This document shows, piece by piece, positions 44,636 to 52,529 of a DNA stretch of 64,000 nt. This DNA comes from Tessaracoccus flavus (lineage in GTDB: Bacteria; Actinomycetota; Actinomycetes; Propionibacteriales; Propionibacteriaceae), in the NCBI RefSeq assembly GCF_001997295.1, contig NZ_CP019605.1, positions 2,170,001 through 2,234,000 on the forward strand, read 5' to 3'. The notes under the pieces were generated by a model. It was not told where the DNA came from. It made no database searches and worked only from the letters and a program-made list of their open reading frames with translations. Position 1 is the first letter of the stretch. Each line of letters begins with the position of its first letter. The position numbers and the translations under genes were made by a program.

Positions 44636-45046
44636 CTAGGCGCTGAAGCTTCGCAGGCGCGGGGCTATCTGTTCAACGAAGAGCGGCGCCAGGTCGGCGT
44701 CCCCGAACTCCTCGACGCCGACCCAGCGCACCGCGTCGATCTCCGCCGCCGGCTGCACGCCGCGGTCGATCGGGTCGGGCCACTCAAAGACGTCCGCCAT
44801 GACTGCGTGGCCGGGCTCGTTGGCGGCCGCGGCCACGAGGGCGCCCATCGACACCAACCTTTCGGCGTCCAGGTGGAGACCCAGTTCCTCCGCCACTTCA
44901 CGCGCCCCGCACTGCGCGGGGTCTTCCCCCGGTTCGGGCTTTCCTCCCGGATTCATCCACATCGTCGTTGCCCGCTTCCGGACGAAGAGCACCGCTCCCA
45001 GCCTGTCGCGCAGCACGACGGCGGAGACATGGATCACGGGAGGCAC
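44636..45046 (-). CDS. NUDIX hydrolase
   Basis: The 136-residue protein has a complete Nudix box GKPEPGEDPAQCGAREVAEE LGL, with the REVAEELG core and Glu ligands for metal. It cleaves a nucleoside diphosphate linked to another group; the substrate (8-oxo-dGTP, ADP-sugar or other) cannot be told from sequence. The TACCGT -10 box is 6 nt before the GTG. Its 3' end is 14 nt from the DUF5302 gene on the other strand. Confidence 0.9.
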   Translation of the reverse strand: MPPVIHVSAVVLRDRLGAVLFVRKRATTMWMNPGGKPEPGEDPAQCGAREVAEELGLHLDAERLVSMGALVAAAANEPGHAVMADVFEWPDPIDRGVQPAAEIDAVRWVGVEEFGDADLAPLFVEQIAPRLRSFSA

Positions 45047-45052
45047 GCTCCG

Positions 45053-45058
45053 ACGGTA
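45053..45058 (-). promoter_or_regulatory. -10 box of the NUDIX gene
   Basis: TACCGT on the minus strand is 6 nt before the GTG at 45046. Confidence 0.45.
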
Positions 45059-45108
45059 CCGGCACCCGTCGGAATACCGCGCCTTGGGCGAGACTTCCCC
45101 GGGTTCCC

Positions 45109-45114
45109 TAGACT
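45109..45114 (+). promoter_or_regulatory. -10 box of pncA
   Basis: TAGACT is 6 nt before the ATG at 45121. Confidence 0.55.
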
Positions 45115-45120
45115 GACCAG

Positions 45121-45705
45121 ATGACCGAGCCGAACGCGGTAACCAGGGCCCTCATCGTCGTCGATGTGCAGGTCGACTTCTGCGAGGGCGGCGCCCTCGG
45201 CGTCGAGGGTGGTAACGACGTGGCCCGACGGATCGCGGATCTCCTGGGCTCCGATCATGGGTACAGCCACGTGGTGGCCACCCGAGACCACCACATCGAT
45301 CCAGGCCCCCATTTCTCCGACGAACCCGACTACGTCGACAGGTGGCCGCCTCACTGCGTGGTCGGCACCCCGGGCCAGCAGTTCCACCCGGCTCTGCTCC
45401 GCGCACCGTTCGACGCGGTCTTCGACAAGGGCTCCTACGAGGCCGCCTATTCAGGGTTCGAAGGGACGATCGGGGGCGAACCGGAGGGCGACACGCTGGC
45501 GCAGTGGCTCGGCCGACACGGTGTGACGGCAGTCGACGTCTGCGGTATCGCCACCGACTACTGTGTCCGGGCCACGGCCACCGACGCGGCGCGCGAGGGA
45601 TTCGACACCCGCGTGCTGGGGACGCTGATCGCCGCGGTCCACCCCGCCAACGTCCCCGGCGTGGTGACCGAACTGGCTGAAGAACGCGTCGAGTGGGTCG
45701 CCTGA
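45121..45705 (+). CDS. pncA: Nicotinamidase
   Basis: PncA deaminates nicotinamide to nicotinate for NAD salvage (and activates pyrazinamide in mycobacteria). The 194-residue isochorismatase-fold protein shows the triad Asp15 (VVDVQVDFCEG), Lys102 (DKGSY) and Cys147 (GIATDYCVRATATDA). The metal-site residues are in RDHHIDPGPHFSD. Length is normal. The transcript should be leaderless. It is followed by 207 nt with a dispersed repeat before the antiporter. Confidence 0.94.
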   Translation: MTEPNAVTRALIVVDVQVDFCEGGALGVEGGNDVARRIADLLGSDHGYSHVVATRDHHIDPGPHFSDEPDYVDRWPPHCVVGTPGQQFHPALLRAPFDAVFDKGSYEAAYSGFEGTIGGEPEGDTLAQWLGRHGVTAVDVCGIATDYCVRATATDAAREGFDTRVLGTLIAAVHPANVPGVVTELAEERVEWVA

Positions 45706-45783
45706 CCCGAGACCGCCCGGGCGCGGCCTCAGCTGCGGTCGCCGCTCCTGTGGTCGGGGGCGGCGGTAGAGGACGAGGTCGTG

Positions 45784-45860
45784 CCCCTTCGACGGACGGG
45801 CTGCTCGCTGCGCTCGCTGGCCCTGCACAGGGATCAGCCAAGGTCCCTGAGCTTGTCGGC
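45784..45860 (+). repeat. Dispersed CCCTTCGAC / GTCCCTGAGC repeat, copy D
   Basis: CCCCTTCGACGG and, about 60 nt on, GTCCCTGAGCTTGTCG form a loose inverted pair like repeats common in related genomes. No gene is seen between 45706 and 45912. Confidence 0.4.
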
Positions 45861-45912
45861 TTTTTGCACCGATCCGCCCTGATCCCCGACAGCGGCGTGC
45901 GAAAGTGAGTCC

Positions 45913-47847
45913 GTGGTGGAGATGTGGACGTGGTTGACGGAGTTCCTTGCGGGTCTCGGCCCAGCGCCGTACCTGGCGCTCGTCGCCGTCGTGGCCGGGT
46001 TGTCGCAGTGGCTGGCCTGGCAGGTCCGCGTGCCGTCCATCCTCCTGCTGCTCCTCGTCGGTTTCGGGCTCGGCCAACTGGTCAGCCCCGATGCCGTCCT
46101 GGGACGAGACGTTCTGTTCGGCGGGGTGACGCTCGCCGTCGGCGTGATCCTTTTCGAGGGTGCGCTCACCCTTCATCTGCGAGACGTCCGGGGCATCGGC
46201 AGGCCAGTGCTGCGTCTGTGCAGCGTCACCGTCGTCATCGCCTGGGCCCTCATCAGCGCGGCCGCATGGCTCATCGGCTTCGACCTGTCCGTGGCGCTCC
46301 TGGTGGGCGCAATCCTCGTGGTGACCGGCCCCACCGTCATCGCGCCGATCCTGCGGACGTTGCGCCCCACCCGCCGGGTGGCCGCCCTCCTGAAATGGGA
46401 GGGCATCATCGTCGACCCGATCGGGGCCGTGCTGGCCGTGCTCGTCTTCCAGGGTGTGCTCCTGGGCCGCGGCGGAGAAGGGGTGCCCCAACTCATCGGC
46501 AACCTGCTGCTCACCGTCGTCATCGCGACCGCGCTGGGTGCGGGAATGGGCTGGATCCTGGAACAGCTCATGAAGCGACACGCCATCCCCGATTTCCTCC
46601 AAGGTGTGGCGTGCCTGACCAGCGCCATCGGCGTGCTGGTGGTGAGCAACGCCCTGCAATCGGAAAGCGGACTTCTCGCCGTCACGGTCCTGGGGCTCTA
46701 CCTCGGCAACAGAGGGTTGCATCTCAGACCGGTTGAGGAGTTCACCGAACACCTCCAGGTGCTCTTCGTCGGCGCCCTGTTCGTCATCCTCGCCGGGAGG
46801 ATCTCGCCCGCTGACCTCGTCGCCGTGGCGCCGCGGGCGTTCCTCTTCGTTGCGCTGCTCGTGATCGTCGTGCGACCGGTCAGCATCTGGCTCGGACTCT
46901 GGGGTACCCGCGTGACTCGGGAGGAGCGTGGCCTCCTGGCCTTCATGGCCCCGAGGGGCATCGTCGCCGCGGCGGTGACGAGCATCTTCGGCATCGAGTT
47001 TCACCACGCCGTGCAGCGGATGCGCGAACGCGCGGCCGAGGCCACCGGGGACGAGGCGCTCGAACTAACCCGACGGGCCGACAACCTCGCCGTGCTGGCC
47101 GCGCAGACCACCGAGCTCGTCCCGCTGGTATTCCTCGTCATCGTGCTCACCGTGGCGCTCTACGGACTGGGCGTTGGCCGCCTCGCCGAACGGCTCGGTC
47201 TCGCGACGACGTCGCCGCAGGGCATCCTGTTCGTCGGCGCCCAGTCGTGGGTGGTCCAGGCCGCCAGTGCGCTCGAGAAAGCCGGCATCACGACGCTCAT
47301 CGTGTCTCGCGAATACTCGCGGCTGAGCGGCGCCCGGAAGGTGGGGCTGACCACCGTGACCGCCAATATCCTCAGCGACTACGCCGTCAGAGACATGGAC
47401 CTCGCAGGCATCAAATCACTCATCGCCGCCACCAAGACCGACGAGGTCAACGCCACGGCCGCGCGCGAGTTCGCCCACGTGCTCGGGCGCGCAAACGTCT
47501 ACCAGCTCGCCCGCAGGACCGCTACGGTCAGCGCAGGGAAGGTCCGCACGGAGGCCGCCTCGCATCTCACCGCCCGGACCTGCTTCGATCCCTCACTCAA
47601 CTTCGACGAACTGGAGGAGCTCGTCGGGCGGGGCCATCAGGTCCGCAGCACGCGACTGACGGCCGACTTCACCTATGCAGACCTCCAGGCCCGTGGCGAC
47701 GACTCAGTCATGCTCTTCGTCGTGGCCGACGGGCAGGTGACGATCGTCGACGAGGACACGCAGGTGCCCGACAAGGGCGTCACCGCAATCTATCTGGCAC
47801 CGCCCCGCGATCACACGGATCGTGCGGTCAGCCGTGCAGATAGTTGA
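45913..47847 (+). CDS. Cation:proton antiporter (CPA1 family) with a C-terminal TrkA-N-like domain
   Basis: The 644-residue protein has about 12 membrane helices in its first 420 residues (for example VPSILLLLLVGFGLGQLVSP and VTGPTVIAPILRTLRPTRR). A C-terminal cytosolic Rossmann-like domain (about residues 430-550) follows, with ILFVGAQSWVVQAASALEKAG. CPA1 antiporters exchange Na+ or K+ for H+. The C-terminal domain may sense nucleotides. It could recycle sodium exported by the mmdADCB-type pump (inference). The GTG at 45913 is one of several close starts; a second GTG at 45916 and an ATG at 45922 are alternatives. The 3' end overlaps the convergent CBS gene by 20 nt. Confidence 0.88.
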   Translation: MVEMWTWLTEFLAGLGPAPYLALVAVVAGLSQWLAWQVRVPSILLLLLVGFGLGQLVSPDAVLGRDVLFGGVTLAVGVILFEGALTLHLRDVRGIGRPVLRLCSVTVVIAWALISAAAWLIGFDLSVALLVGAILVVTGPTVIAPILRTLRPTRRVAALLKWEGIIVDPIGAVLAVLVFQGVLLGRGGEGVPQLIGNLLLTVVIATALGAGMGWILEQLMKRHAIPDFLQGVACLTSAIGVLVVSNALQSESGLLAVTVLGLYLGNRGLHLRPVEEFTEHLQVLFVGALFVILAGRISPADLVAVAPRAFLFVALLVIVVRPVSIWLGLWGTRVTREERGLLAFMAPRGIVAAAVTSIFGIEFHHAVQRMRERAAEATGDEALELTRRADNLAVLAAQTTELVPLVFLVIVLTVALYGLGVGRLAERLGLATTSPQGILFVGAQSWVVQAASALEKAGITTLIVSREYSRLSGARKVGLTTVTANILSDYAVRDMDLAGIKSLIAATKTDEVNATAAREFAHVLGRANVYQLARRTATVSAGKVRTEAASHLTARTCFDPSLNFDELEELVGRGHQVRSTRLTADFTYADLQARGDDSVMLFVVADGQVTIVDEDTQVPDKGVTAIYLAPPRDHTDRAVSRADS

Positions 47848-48256
47848 CGAGGTGCTCCCGCTCGGCCTGGAGCTGGTCGATCCGGCTCTTCACGATGTCG
47901 CCGATGCTCACGATCGCGACGTAGCGCCCTGACTCGATGACGGGAAGGTGGCGTGCCCGGTGCTCAGTCATCGATCCGGCAACGGCCTCGATCTCGTCGT
48001 CAGGTCCGCAGGTGTGGATCTCGGTGCCCATGATCTCGCCGATGCTCCGGTCCAAGGCGGACGCGCCGTAGCGTCCCAGTGCCTGCACCACGTCGCGTTC
48101 GCCCGCGATGCCGGTCACGGACTTGCCGTCGTCGGTGATGACCACGGCTCCGATCCGGTGCTCGTTCAGCAGCGCGACGAGTTCCGCGACGCTGGAGTCG
48201 GAGCGTGCCGTGATGACTGTCGTGCCCTTGGTCTTGATGACGTCGTTAATCTTCAT
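47828..48256 (-). CDS. Two-CBS-domain protein
   Basis: The 142-residue protein is a single CBS pair: DVIKTKGTTVITARSDSSVA with VTGIAGERDVVQALGRYG, then EIMGTEIHTCGPDDEIEAVA with VAIVSIGDIVKSRI. CBS pairs bind adenosine nucleotides or SAM and sense energy state. It has no attached enzyme domain, so it may act in trans. TAGCGT is 5 nt upstream of the ATG. It is convergent and overlapping with the antiporter gene, which could be coincidental or regulatory. Confidence 0.9.
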   Translation of the reverse strand: MKINDVIKTKGTTVITARSDSSVAELVALLNEHRIGAVVITDDGKSVTGIAGERDVVQALGRYGASALDRSIGEIMGTEIHTCGPDDEIEAVAGSMTEHRARHLPVIESGRYVAIVSIGDIVKSRIDQLQAEREHLVNYLHG

Positions 48257-48261
48257 GGCTC

Positions 48262-48267
48262 ACGCTA
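48262..48267 (-). promoter_or_regulatory. -10 box of the CBS gene
   Basis: TAGCGT on the minus strand is 5 nt before the ATG. Confidence 0.45.
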
Positions 48268-48333
48268 ACCCCGCGGCGAGTCCCTGCGGCGCCAAATCGT
48301 GGAACTCGCCTGGGACCTGGCCCCGCAACCGCT

Positions 48334-48750
48334 TTACCGCTCCGAAGACTCGATCGGATGCCCTGCGTTCTTCCAAGCGCTGAAGCCTCCGTCGATGTGC
48401 GTGACGTCGGTCATTCCCATCTCGACCAGCGACCGGGCGGCGAGCGCTGAGCGCCACGCCGACGCGCAGTACAGCACGAGGCGTCGCCCTGAGTCGAGGT
48501 CGGCCCGGTAGTACGGACTCGCGGGGTCCACCCAGAACTCCAGCAGGCCCCGGGGGGCGCGGTAGGCGCCCGGGATCTGGCCTTCACGCGCTATCTCACC
48601 GGGCTCCCGGAGGTCCACGAAAAGCACAGTGTCGTCCCCCAGGAGACGCGCGGCGTCGGCCAGTGGAAGAGGAGGGACGATCGCGTTGGCTTCCCCCACC
48701 AGGTCGGCGAACGACCTCCGCAGCGGCGTCCCGGGTTCGCGGCTCGCCAT
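48334..48750 (-). CDS. Rhodanese-like sulfurtransferase
   Basis: The 138-residue rhodanese has the catalytic Cys in VLYCASAWRSALAA, and LFVDLREPGEIAREGQIPGA and ARSLVEMGMTDVTHIDGGFS in family order. The loop CASAWRS is longer than a phosphatase-like one, fitting sulfur transfer. Its ATG overlaps the cysE stop (TGATG), so it is coupled to cysteine synthesis, where handling of sulfur would fit. Confidence 0.88.
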   Translation of the reverse strand: MASREPGTPLRRSFADLVGEANAIVPPLPLADAARLLGDDTVLFVDLREPGEIAREGQIPGAYRAPRGLLEFWVDPASPYYRADLDSGRRLVLYCASAWRSALAARSLVEMGMTDVTHIDGGFSAWKNAGHPIESSER

Positions 48751-49562
48751 CAGCAGATGGGGACGCTGGGGTCGAACGCCTGGTCCATGTCGTGTGCGGG
48801 GAGCGCCGACGGCGGCAGGTTGACGACGCGCGCGGGCACGCCGGCCACCGTCGTGTGCGGTGGCACATCCTTGAGCACGACCGAACCGGCACCGATCTTG
48901 GCTCCCTCACCCACCCGGATGTTGCCCAGCACCTTGGCTCCGGCGCCGATCATGACGCCCCTGCCGATCTTGGGATGGCGGTCGCCGCCCTCCTTCCCTG
49001 AACCGCCGAGCGTCACCTCGTGCAGCATCGAGAACTCGTCCTCCACGACGGCCGTCTCGCCGATCACCACGCTGGTCGCGTGGTCGAACATGATCCCCTT
49101 TCCGATGCGGGCCCCCGGATGGATGTCGACGGCGAACACCTCCGAAATGCGGCTCTGGAGGTAGTGGGCAAGCGGTTTGCGGTTGTGTTCCCAGTAGAAG
49201 TTGGCCACCCGGTAGGCCTGGATGGACTGGAATCCCTTGAAGTACAACAGGGGGTTGGAGTAGCCCGGGCAGGCCGGGTCGCGCGACACGACGGCCTGCA
49301 GGTCGGCTCGCACAGCCCGCTGGATGCACTCGTCGTCGATCAGGACGTCGTGGATGATGTCGCGCAGGCTCAGCGCGGGCAGCGTCGTGTTGTCGAGCTT
49401 GCTCGCCAGGATGTAGCTCAGCGCGTCCTCGAGATCAGGCTGGCTGAGGATCACCGTGTACAGGAATCCTGCCAGCAGGGGCTCGTTGCGAGCCACCTCG
49501 GCGCACTCCTCCTGGATGGCGGCCCAGATCTGGTCGTCAGGGACGATGCGTGTCGGGTCCAT
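48750..49562 (-). CDS. cysE: Serine O-acetyltransferase
   Basis: CysE makes O-acetylserine from serine and acetyl-CoA, the first step of cysteine synthesis. The 270-residue protein has an N-terminal helical domain (to about 150) and a left-handed beta-helix (HPGARIGKGIMFDHATSVVI, GNIRVGEGAKIGAGSVVLKD). A C-terminal tail may mediate cysteine feedback. GGAGG precedes the ATG at 49562; the longer open frame upstream is not family-like. It is followed directly by a rhodanese gene. No cysK is in the window. Confidence 0.94.
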   Translation of the reverse strand: MDPTRIVPDDQIWAAIQEECAEVARNEPLLAGFLYTVILSQPDLEDALSYILASKLDNTTLPALSLRDIIHDVLIDDECIQRAVRADLQAVVSRDPACPGYSNPLLYFKGFQSIQAYRVANFYWEHNRKPLAHYLQSRISEVFAVDIHPGARIGKGIMFDHATSVVIGETAVVEDEFSMLHEVTLGGSGKEGGDRHPKIGRGVMIGAGAKVLGNIRVGEGAKIGAGSVVLKDVPPHTTVAGVPARVVNLPPSALPAHDMDQAFDPSVPIC

Positions 49563-49619
49563 GAAGATCTCCTCCGGTTGTTGCTCTGCAAGGGTAACCA
49601 ACGTTTCGAGGCCGACGGC

Positions 49620-49625
49620 TAGGCT
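49620..49625 (+). promoter_or_regulatory. -10 box of the first GT1 gene
   Basis: TAGGCT is 6 nt before the ATG at 49632. Confidence 0.5.
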
Positions 49626-49631
49626 GACGGG

Positions 49632-50894
49632 ATGAATCGACCGCGGGCCGCCACCTTCCTGGTGGTCAGCACCTCGATCACCGCCCACACTCTCAATGCC
49701 AGCAAGATCGTCTCGGGTCTGGTCGGTCGCGGGCACCGGGTGCTCTGGTACGCCGCCGACCGGTTCGCCCACACCGTCGCCCTGTGCGGGGCAGAGCACC
49801 TTCCAGCGGCCGACGACGGAGGGTTCGAGGACACCACCGCCCGCGGCGGCGGGCTGGGTCGCGTCAAGAGCCTCTTCCGCGACGAGGTCGTCGGACGCGC
49901 CGCCACTCACCGCGCCGCCCTCGCCGCAGCGGTCGGAGGCACCCGGATCGACGCCGTCATCTCGGACACGCTCATCCCCGCCGCCTCGCTCTCCGCGGCC
50001 GACCTGGGCGCGCCCTGGGTGACGTTCGGTGACGGCCCCCTGCTGTGCTGGGACGACGGCACCCCTCCGTTCGGAACCGGGCTTCCGTTCCACCCGGGGC
50101 GTGCCGGGCGACGGCGCAACCGTGATGTCCAGGCGCTGCTCGACCGTTGGCTCTACCGGCCCTTCCTCGATGATCTCAACGCTCTACGGCTCGACGCGGG
50201 TCTCGGCACGGTGCCAACCGTGCGGGAGGCAACGGTCTCCCCCCTCCTCCACCTCCAGGGCTGCACGCCGAGCTTCGAGTATCCGCGAGCAGCCGGCGCC
50301 GATCACGTCCATTTCGTCGGAGCGCTGGGCCCCGTGCCTGGAAGCGCCCCTGAGGTGCCACCCACGCTGACCCGCAGTCAGCGGAGCCGGCCCCTGGCGA
50401 TGGTCACCCAGGGCACGCTCCGGCCCGACCTGAGCGAACTCGCGATTCCCGCTGCCAGGGCGCTGGTCGCCGAGGGCTTCGACGTGCTGGTCGCCGGCGC
50501 CCAGGCCGGACTGTGGAACCCCGCCCCGGAGCGGGTCACTGCGCTCCCCCGCGTCGACTACCCCGGCGCACTTGCCGAGTCGGACCTCTTCGTCACCAAC
50601 GGTGGCTACACGGGCGTGACCCTCGCCGTCGCGGCGGGCGTACCGATCGTCCAGGCGGGCAACTCCGAGGAGAAGCCCGACATCGGCGCGAGGGTCCGGT
50701 GGTCGGGCGTCGGAGCAAGCCTCCGCATCCGCAATCCTCCGGTCTGGCTGCTGCGGCAGACGATCCGCCGCGTCATGGGGTCACCAGCTCGGATCGAGGC
50801 ATCGAGTCGGCTGTCCGGAGAGAGCAGCTGCTACGACGCGGCCGAGATCAGCGCACGGCTGTTGGGCGAGCTGGCGGAGCGGACCCGTGGCTGA
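49632..50894 (+). CDS. GT1-family glycosyltransferase (UGT/MGT-like)
   Basis: The 420-residue GT-B protein of the UDP-glycosyltransferase type has a nucleotide-sugar region near the C-terminus (RVDYPGALAESDLFVTNGGY, TGVTLAVAAGVPIVQAG). It starts SITAHTLNASKIVSGLVGRG. The acceptor is unknown; such enzymes glycosylate small natural products, macrolides or lipids. It overlaps the ABC ATPase gene by 8 nt and begins a run of GT1, ABC, GT1. The expected His in the HxGG acceptor motif is replaced by N (TNGGYTG). Confidence 0.82.
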   Translation: MNRPRAATFLVVSTSITAHTLNASKIVSGLVGRGHRVLWYAADRFAHTVALCGAEHLPAADDGGFEDTTARGGGLGRVKSLFRDEVVGRAATHRAALAAAVGGTRIDAVISDTLIPAASLSAADLGAPWVTFGDGPLLCWDDGTPPFGTGLPFHPGRAGRRRNRDVQALLDRWLYRPFLDDLNALRLDAGLGTVPTVREATVSPLLHLQGCTPSFEYPRAAGADHVHFVGALGPVPGSAPEVPPTLTRSQRSRPLAMVTQGTLRPDLSELAIPAARALVAEGFDVLVAGAQAGLWNPAPERVTALPRVDYPGALAESDLFVTNGGYTGVTLAVAAGVPIVQAGNSEEKPDIGARVRWSGVGASLRIRNPPVWLLRQTIRRVMGSPARIEASSRLSGESSCYDAAEISARLLGELAERTRG

Positions 50895-51801
50895 GGCGGT
50901 CACAGTCCGAGCCGTGGGCAAGGTATTCCATGCCCGCCACAGCGTTGTCGAGGCACTGGACGACGTGACGTTCTCCGTCGCCCGGGGCGAGATCGTCGCG
51001 TTGATGGGAGCGAACGGGGCAGGCAAGTCGACGCTGCTGGACCTGATCTGCGGATTGACCACCCCGACGAGCGGCGATGTGCGGGTCTTCGGGCAGGCGC
51101 CACGCGACGCCGTGCTGGCCGGTCGGCTGGGCGCGATGCTGCAGATGGGAGGGCTGCTCCCCGACCTCACCGTCGCCGAAACCGTCCGTCTCATCGCAAG
51201 CTTCTACGATCGGCCCATCGACGTCGACGAGGTACTGCGCACGGCCGGAGTGGAGGACATCGCGGGCAGACGGATCGCCGTGTGCTCAGGCGGCGAGCAG
51301 CAGCGGGTGAAATTCGCGCTCGCCCTGCTGCCCGGCGCCCCGCTGCTGGTGCTCGATGAGCCCACTGCGGGAATGGATTGGCGCGCACGCAGCGCCTTCT
51401 GGGAGCGGATGAGGATGCTCACCGCGGAGGGACGCACTCTCCTCTACTCCTCCCACTATGCCGACGAGGTGGAGGCCGTGGCGGATCGCGTCGTGGTGCT
51501 CGCCGAGGGGCGCCTCGTCGCCGACATCGGTACCGACGAGATCTCCGCCGCCGCCCCCACACGGGTGGTGCAGGTCGACTCCGGGCCGCGCTGCACCGCG
51601 GACGCGCTGCGGGCGCTGCCCGGCGTCCGGTCGGCCGACGTCGACAGCGGCCGTGTCGACCTGGTCGTCGACGCCGAGCACGTGTCCGAGCTGGTTGTGC
51701 ACCTCCTGAGCACCTGTGGGGCGGGCAATCTCCAGGTACTCGGCCCCCCGTTCTTCGAGAGCCTCGACGCCCTCATCTCGCAGGCACGGAGGACGCCGTG
51801 A
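50887..51801 (+). CDS. ABC transporter ATPase (DrrA-like)
   Basis: The 304-residue ATP-binding protein has Walker A GANGAGKST, the signature CSGGEQQRVKFAL, Walker B LLVLDEPTAGMD and the H-loop YSSHYADE. A C-terminal extension (about residues 215-304) is typical of DrrA-type exporters. All catalytic motifs are intact. It overlaps the upstream glycosyltransferase by 8 nt and the downstream permease as GTGA. Confidence 0.9.
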   Translation: MAEAVTVRAVGKVFHARHSVVEALDDVTFSVARGEIVALMGANGAGKSTLLDLICGLTTPTSGDVRVFGQAPRDAVLAGRLGAMLQMGGLLPDLTVAETVRLIASFYDRPIDVDEVLRTAGVEDIAGRRIAVCSGGEQQRVKFALALLPGAPLLVLDEPTAGMDWRARSAFWERMRMLTAEGRTLLYSSHYADEVEAVADRVVVLAEGRLVADIGTDEISAAAPTRVVQVDSGPRCTADALRALPGVRSADVDSGRVDLVVDAEHVSELVVHLLSTCGAGNLQVLGPPFFESLDALISQARRTP

Positions 51802-52529
51802 ACCGGATCTTCATCGCCACGGAACTCGCCCGCCTACGCCGTGACCCCGTGCTGCTGCTCATCGTGGTGGTGCTACCGGTCTTCTTCTTCCTCGGAGCCA
51901 GCGTCGCCATCCCGGACACGCTCGACGAAAACACCAGGACGAGCGTCCGTGACGGCGTCATGATCGGATTGGCGTGCTATGGCGCCGCCACCGCCGCGTC
52001 GACCATCACCGGCCAGACTGCTCTCGAGCGTGTGCACGGGTGGGCGCGTCAGGTCGGCCTGACGCCGCTGGCGACCTGGCGGTTCTTGGCGGTGAAGGCG
52101 ACCGTCGCGCTCGTCGCGGTGGTGGCGACGGTGGGCGTCATGTTCACCGTGGCTGCGATCTCCGGCATCCTCGCGTCGCCGTTGGCCTGGCTCGCCGCCG
52201 GAGCAGTGGTTCTCGTCGGCTCGGTCACCTGGGCGCTCTACGGTCTGGTGGTCGGTCTGGCCTTCCGTAGCCAGTCCGCCCTCGCGGCGTCCGCAGCGGG
52301 TCTGGTTCTCCTGGCGTTGGGCGGCGGAGTGTTCGTGCCGCTGCCCGAGCACCTCGTCTGGATCGCTCGCTGGACCCCGATGTACGGTCAGGTCGAGCTG
52401 GCGCGGCTCGCGCTCGCGGGCGGTGACGCGTCTGCGGCCCTCTGGCCATTGGCCAATTGGCTCGGCTGGACCGGGGTGCTGGCAGGTCTCGCCGCCTGGC
52501 TCGTCGGCCGCTCGCGCCGCCGCGGCTGA
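51798..52529 (+). CDS. ABC-2-type permease (DrrB-like)
   Basis: The 243-residue protein has six probable membrane segments, starting with PVLLLIVVVLPVFFFLGASV and ending GWTGVLAGLAAWLVGRSRRR. The loop GQTALERVHGWARQVGLTPL is typical of ABC-2 permeases. It pairs with the ATPase before it, and a role in exporting a glycosylated product is an inference. Its 3' part overlaps the opposite-strand glycosyltransferase gene by 142 nt. Confidence 0.85.
   Translation: MNRIFIATELARLRRDPVLLLIVVVLPVFFFLGASVAIPDTLDENTRTSVRDGVMIGLACYGAATAASTITGQTALERVHGWARQVGLTPLATWRFLAVKATVALVAVVATVGVMFTVAAISGILASPLAWLAAGAVVLVGSVTWALYGLVVGLAFRSQSALAASAAGLVLLALGGGVFVPLPEHLVWIARWTPMYGQVELARLALAGGDASAALWPLANWLGWTGVLAGLAAWLVGRSRRRG

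Noticed and set aside
45693..45908. 71-residue plus-strand frame between pncA and the antiporter
   Set aside because: It overlaps the pncA end and a dispersed repeat and has no recognisable sequence.
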